From NCBI GenBank assembly GCA_964200075.2, contig CAXNAA020000505.1, positions 1 to 20,654 on the forward strand: 20,654 bases of DNA, written 5' to 3'. This stretch comes from Sphacelaria rigidula. Taxonomy: Eukaryota > Phaeophyceae > Sphacelariales. Numbering within the stretch: the stretch's first letter is position 1; each line of letters opens with the position of its first letter. The position numbers and the translations under genes were made by a program. The notes beneath the pieces are model-generated. The model was not told where the DNA came from and ran no database searches. It saw nothing but the letters and a program-made list of their open reading frames with translations. Shown piece after piece: positions 16,717 through 20,654 of the stretch.

Positions 16717-17954
16717 ATTATTTCTTAGACTACAGTATATCATCAGAACTAAGGCGAAACGGAGTATAGCACGCCTTGACCAAGGACATGATGGTATGCC
16801 TCACGGGGTCATTGCCTCCCACCACAGCGGTGTTCTTCAACGCCAACAGCTCGTGGTCATGCTTCATCGATACTCCTGCTGTGTGTCATCGAGTTGGAAC
16901 CAAATACACCCACCTTGTTCTTGTTGTGGTATCATCATCACTGTCCTCACTATTACATCATCTTCAATATCAACATCACTCTTGGTCAAATATTTTCGCG
17001 CTGAGATGAACGCAATTGAAAAGGCATCATGCATCGCTTTTTGCGGCCTGGTATCTGACGGTGGTACATGGGTATTTCTGTAGCGACGGGGTGATTTACC
17101 GCAGCTTGATATCTGAATGGTGTTGTTCTTTCACTCCTGCTATTTTCGTCAAGAGGTCTTGAAAGGGTTTGAAGCTCCGGTCCTGAAGCTCCGTTTATGC
17201 ATGGTGTTATTGGGTCGCATATGCCTCGGGAAATTCTTCTTGACATTCCCTTACTTGCATCACACTGCAGCGTGTCATCTTTGTCGGCAAGAGACGACAC
17301 TACGCTCCGACGGAAGGTTGGCTTCCACAGAGGCGGGTTTCATGAGCTAGCTACCGAGTCAAAATTCTTGGATACACTCTTTTTTTGCGTGGACACATTT
17401 TATGGAGCACACGCAGAGTTTGCTTTTTTTAGAAAATAGTGGTATCGTGGGGACCAAACTCAGCTAGCAAGCTGCGTGGTTAGGGTGAAAAACCGCCCAT
17501 ACAAGTTGTGTGGGGGGCGCGGGGTTGAGAAGCCCAAGAGATATGAGGAGCAAGCTTTCCGCCAATCCAAACACGGTAAAAGCAGTGCCATAGTTCTACT
17601 CCAATGCGCCAGGTTTTACAACGTACCATGTAATTGGTTGAGTGACCCGCGATGCATCTAGCCGTGGTGGCAGCAAATATATTCGGGTGATCTTACTGCC
17701 ATTTCGACACTCGGCGGTTTTTCAGCTGACCTTGGAAGTCACGAAGATATCGTACACGCGTTCGGGCATCGGCAGCAGCGTCTGTATTCTCAACAAGAGC
17801 CCGTCGGTGACCGTTCTGTGCACCGCTATCTACGAAGAGCACATAGACAAAAGTGGCAAAATTTAGGAAGCAAGCAACTTTAGCACCTGTGAAACAATGA
17901 ACACGGATAGAGGTCGTACGATAGATCCAAGGTACGACCAGAAATGCGCTCCAT
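16717..17954 (-). other. Possible upstream exons of the 14.4-16.6 kb gene
   Basis: Minus-strand pieces with coding character include a start at 17954 (MERISGRTLDLSYDLYPC..., exon 17887-17954, ends CACAG|GTGCTA). A second piece, 17731-17815, fits in phase 2 and gives TVTDGLLLRIQTLLPMPERV. A third ORF segment of about 165 bp ends at about 17102 (GCTGCG|GTAAAT). A fourth, at about 16918-17004, lies between acceptor TTCATCTCAG and donor CAAG|GTGGGT and contains KSDVDIEDDVIVRTVMMIPQ. A TATAAAAATA box lies at 17971-17980, very close to the ATG. The phases do not all link, so I cannot give one model; two genes are possible. Confidence 0.3.
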
Positions 17955-18232
17955 GTGCTGTGACGTTACCTATTTTTATAAGAATGCAGTCGCACGTTGT
18001 GTAAATCCGGGACGATCAAGCTGCTAGTTTGTATTGCACGTTTTCGCGCCGCCTTGTTTTCACGACCTTAACGTCAGGTTACTCTCGTGCTGTAAGCGTT
18101 AGTGGCAGCAGAATTTACTGTACCGTCATCACGCGAATCCAAAGTGCTGGGAATGCAGCTGGACGTAGCAGAACAAACAGAATACTCCGCAGTGTTGCCT
18201 TGTCGTCGTCATGCTTCAGTCGGCCTGTGTCC
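17955..18232. other. Short intergenic stretch without clear genes
   Basis: It lies between the stop of the small gene at 18233 and the possible start at 17954. It should contain that gene's 3' UTR. A 71-codon plus-strand frame here has no recognisable features. Confidence 0.4.
17971..17980 (-). promoter_or_regulatory. TATA-like box
   Basis: TATAAAAATA on the minus strand, 17 bp before the ATG at 17954. That spacing would put the transcription start at or after the ATG, so either the ATG is not the start or the box is fortuitous. Confidence 0.25.
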
Positions 18233-18891
18233 TTAGACCGATGAGTTTTCGAGCATCAACATATAGGACGCCCTTATTATCTTTTCATCTGGATACGTTA
18301 ATGCGCGTGCTACAGTCATTATCTCCTCAATTACAACAGCATTACGGTCATTCCCGGAAATATTTTCCACAAACGTGAGTTTGTCATAATCTCGATGTGT
18401 TGGCGAAAAATTGGAATTGGTCTTTCCAGTTCTCGAGATACATACATAAAAAAAACACCGCCAACATACAGTACAACCTTGTTGAGCCACCGCACTACCC
18501 CACCTCCACAGGCACCCCTTCCAAGCCGCGGTCTTCGATATACAGCACCGCAGTGCTGCAAGTGCTTTCGTCATAGTTTTTGCTTCTGGAAGGGATCTCG
18601 GGCACATTCAGCTCATCTTCCTCGTCGCTACCACCTGGGCCCGTTTCCATGGACATGACCCCGTCAGCGAGCCTGAAGACAGAGGTGGGAGTCCCATCTC
18701 CGGAGTGAGTTGGTCGCCCTGAAAAACTGCAGAAAAAAAGCTTCAAGACCCGAACTGGTGGCTTTTCATCTAGCCGGACGTGAATAAAATACAGCGATAT
18801 ATTTAGCTTTTCTCATGGTCATCACAGCAACGCAATCCCTGCCTCAACCGTGCTGCCGTCCGCTTGCCTTCCCTGCCACCCCACCGGCCAT
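18233..18891 (-). CDS. Unrecognised small protein, about 148 residues (3 exons)
   Basis: Exon 1 (18849-18891) starts at ATG and encodes MAGGVAGKASGRQH, ending in phase 1 at a weak donor, G|GTTGAG. Exon 2 (18504-18718) follows a strong acceptor (TTTTTTTCTGCAGTTTTTCAG) and restores Gly15; it ends GAG|GTGGGG in phase 0. Exon 3 (18233-18421) follows AACTGGAAAG and ends at TAA. Exon 2 is acidic in the middle (GGSDEEDELNVPEIP, about residues 41-55). Exon 3 carries a helical C-terminus (VVIEEIMTVARALTYPDEKI, then RASYMLMLENSSV). The introns, 130 and 82 bp, are the shortest I find here. The last two exons look genuinely coding; exon 1 is the least certain. No signal peptide, membrane segment or known domain is seen. 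Confidence 0.5.
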
Positions 18892-19167
18892 GCTCGGAGG
18901 TTTTGCTCGCTTCAGACCAACCTCATTATCCCAATCTCACCCTGGTAGAAGGGAGGATAGGTTCGTTACTACTACCCGTACAGTTGCGCTACAAAGAGGA
19001 CTGAACTTCGTTTTTTGTAAACATACGAAAAACGCACAATTTTCCCGCAAGTGATAGGAACTCTATTACCCTTTTACCCTTTTAAAAACAGGAACACGAA
19101 AATTCTCGTGCTGCTGATCTCACACCGAGAAGTAAGTGCGATGAAGGGCAGTTGTGGAGGTCGAGCT
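18892..19167. other. Intergenic stretch, probable leader and 3' UTR
   Basis: It separates the ATG at 18891 from the stop codon of the next minus-strand gene at 19168. No coding signal is seen. A duplicated ACCCTTTT word occurs near 19067-19083. Confidence 0.4.
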
Positions 19168-19542
19168 TTATTCTTCTAGCCGTACCGCCACTTGATTGAA
19201 ATCCTGGACACAGGTGCTGCAAAGATACGCGTTCTTTAAGCTGCACACAGGGATCACTGCTCTCTTCCCTGGTTTCATCACCTGAGTCGGCGCTGCAGTT
19301 TGGTAATCAGCTGGACCTTCTCTATTCCGGACAGCACCGTGAGACCAGATCCCCGCATACCGATGGCGGCGAGAGCCTCCAGTGCCGGAAGTGACAGCTC
19401 CAGGACGAAGTCTCCCTGGCGAAAAGAGGCAAGCGGCAAGGTGTGCATCTATGTCTACTCTGCAGGTGAACAGTGCATTTCCCCTAGGAAGCCGCAAAAG
19501 CCTGAGAAGTCAAATGGAGGTTATTGCCGAGCGGCGTTCACC
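19168..19542 (-). CDS. Unrecognised gene, 3' end (terminal exons)
   Basis: The last two exons are well defined. Exon 19282-19415 follows the acceptor CTCTTTTCGCCAG and ends CTCAG|GTGATG in phase 2. It encodes GDFVLELSLPALEALAAIGM followed by a helix ending ITKLQRRL. The terminal exon (19168-19216) follows ATCTTTGCAG; its first base completes the split codon as Ser, and it reads TCVQDFNQVAVRLEE to TAA. A preceding piece ending at 19542 (TCG|GTGAAC, phase 0; SSIARSTRYDTLPS) joins in frame, but its start runs into a GGAAA-repeat and cannot be placed. Coding third positions are C/G-rich, unlike the flanking introns. The hydrophobic LPALEALAAIG helix suggests a folded domain, but I recognise no family. 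Confidence 0.5.
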
Positions 19543-19588
19543 GAGGGAAGCGTATCGTACCTCGTAGACCGCGCGATACTACTCCGGT

Positions 19589-19637
19589 CCTTTCCTTTCC
19601 TTTCCTTTCCTGCCCTTCCCTGCCCTTTCCTTTCCTT
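19589..19637 (+). repeat. Pyrimidine (TTTCC)n repeat
   Basis: Runs of TTTCC and CCTTCCCTGCCC over about 49 bp, adjoining the start of repeat copy C. Confidence 0.8.
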
Positions 19638-19659
19638 CTTGTTTATCTAACATCTTTGT

Positions 19660-19850
19660 TTAGTGCACTCCGTTGGTTGTTTACCTTTCCTTCATTTTTT
19701 TCCTTCCTTGGATTTGCTTCTTTGAGTGTTTCTCTTTCGTTTACCATGGATGCTCCCGTCTTGCGACCGCCTCTACATCCCTCGGGGGAACAGTTGAAGT
19801 GCGACAACCAATCAATCAGTCAGTCAGCCAACCCAACCAGTCAATCAACT
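19660..19850 (+). repeat. Retroposon-like repeat, copy C, (AATC)n-type tail
   Basis: Plus-strand orientation. A T/C-rich body is followed by TTGCGACCGCCTCTACATCC, CAGTTGAAGTGCGAC and a tail of CAATC/CAGTC units (19805-19850). The run from GCGACC through the tail is clearly the same sequence as copy A. It is antisense to the surrounding minus-strand gene. Confidence 0.6.
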
Positions 19851-19954
19851 GCAGCGAAAGCGTGTGTTCGGTAGGAGGCAACGCGACACTGCTACAGGAC
19901 GGGCATGCATGCCTCCACAAAGCTATGAGATAGAACAAGTGTGCCTCTCCGCGT

Positions 19955-20042
19955 TTATCCACCTTGTTTTGCCGGACTTTGACCAGCAGACGGTCTCCAA
20001 GAGCCCAAAGAGACAGCGATGTGTTTTCGTCGACGACCTGGG
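19955..20042 (-). CDS. Possible further upstream exon of the 19.2 kb gene
   Basis: A minus-strand frame reads QVVDENTSLSLWALGDRLLV then KVRQNK, ending at AACAAG|GTGGAT near 19963. An acceptor-like GACCCAG lies just before it. Codon use resembles the exons at 19.2-19.4 kb. The interval to 19542 would be an intron holding repeat copy C. The link is not proven by phase. Confidence 0.3.
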
Positions 20043-20654
20043 TCCACCATGCAGCGAGCGGAGGAAATCTGATCAAGAGTTATCTGGGACCGGCAATTCG
20101 TGTTTGTACCCTTGATGCAAAGACGTTCGGATGCAATCAACACTACTCATTTCGATGGGAGGATGTGCGCACCAACTGGAGGCAAACCTCAGGTTCCGGT
20201 ACACACCTAGGCGAGGGTCATAATGTAAGCAAAATGGGGCCCGGCACTACCCTCCCCAAGCTCGCAGTAGGAGAGACCGAGGGGGAGAAGGTACTCTTTT
20301 GTTGCTTACCTTAGTCGTTTGACAATTGACCACGCACCCCTTTCGAGGCAGAGCATCGTTCCTACTCCTAATAGGATCACCCCCAACACCTGGGTGCTCA
20401 GTACGCTTCTTCCATACGTTTAATGAGAACCTTGTCTTATTTTATCCCCTTCCCGTTTCGCCGTCTGTCGCCACCTTCTATCTCCAAGAACAGGGATCGT
20501 TTTATCGCCCTCGTGTAGTGCACCATTCATTTTCATGTCACGTTCGTTTAGTTTGCTCATTTCCCACTGTATCAGCTGTACTACTACTGTACTACTACTG
20601 TGCGGGGGGGGGGGGGGGGGGTTCTTTTTTTTTTCTTTTGTTTTTGTTTTTGGT
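20043..20654. other. Right-end region, no firm gene
   Basis: Several short open frames overlap on both strands between 20043 and 20314, none with a recognisable domain. A minus-strand segment near 20220-20300 (YLLPLGLSYCELGEGS) has some coding character but no resolved splice sites. From about 20320 the plus strand becomes T/C-rich and looks non-coding. Confidence 0.3.
20576..20621 (+). repeat. CTGTACTACTA tandem pair followed by 18 G
   Basis: An exact 11-bp direct duplication (20576-20586 and 20587-20597) is followed by G18 (20604-20621) and then a T-rich tail to the end of the window. Confidence 0.85.

Overview
The window reads as nuclear DNA from an intron-rich eukaryote. Protein families are broken into short exons by GT-AG introns with good pyrimidine tracts. 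Genes lie on both strands, intergenic and intronic DNA is full of G-runs and repeats, and there are no operons or bacterial ribosome-binding sites. The long introns, TG-rich 3' flanks, poly-G tracts and fairly GC-rich coding third positions would suit a stramenopile such as a brown alga. That is an inference from style, not a proven identity. A 10-N assembly gap lies at 2876-2885.

Layout, left to right. A galactokinase gene runs on the minus strand from its ATG at 5613. Exon 1 (5379-5613) and exon 2 (185-288) are separated by an intron of about 5.1 kb, and the gene leaves the window at its left end. Head-to-head with it, 701 bp away, is a complete three-exon ALG13 gene on the plus strand (6315-8044). 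It encodes the UDP-GlcNAc-binding subunit of the second enzyme of dolichol-linked oligosaccharide synthesis. After a convergent gap comes a minus-strand gene ending in a ZZ-type zinc finger (9597-12261); the finger is split over two exons. From 12.6 to 13.6 kb lies a degenerate minisatellite-like field with a telomere-like patch.

The right half holds minus-strand genes that I do not recognise but can support by splice sites, reading phase and codon use. These are a short exon at 13717-13941; a gene of about 589 residues (14399-16622, possibly extending upstream to about 17.95 kb); a small three-exon gene of about 148 residues (18233-18891); and the 3' part of another gene (19168 to about 20.04 kb).

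Non-coding structure includes two inverted-repeat (MITE-like) elements inside the galactokinase intron. There are also three diverged copies of a retroposon-like sequence with an (AATC)n-type tail, two of them in introns of the ZZ gene. Galactokinase (galactose to galactose-1-phosphate) and ALG13 (N-glycan precursor assembly) both belong to sugar metabolism and may share a bidirectional promoter. Nothing else ties the genes into one system, and I do not see a convincing new multi-gene system. Exon coordinates were read by hand and need transcript support.
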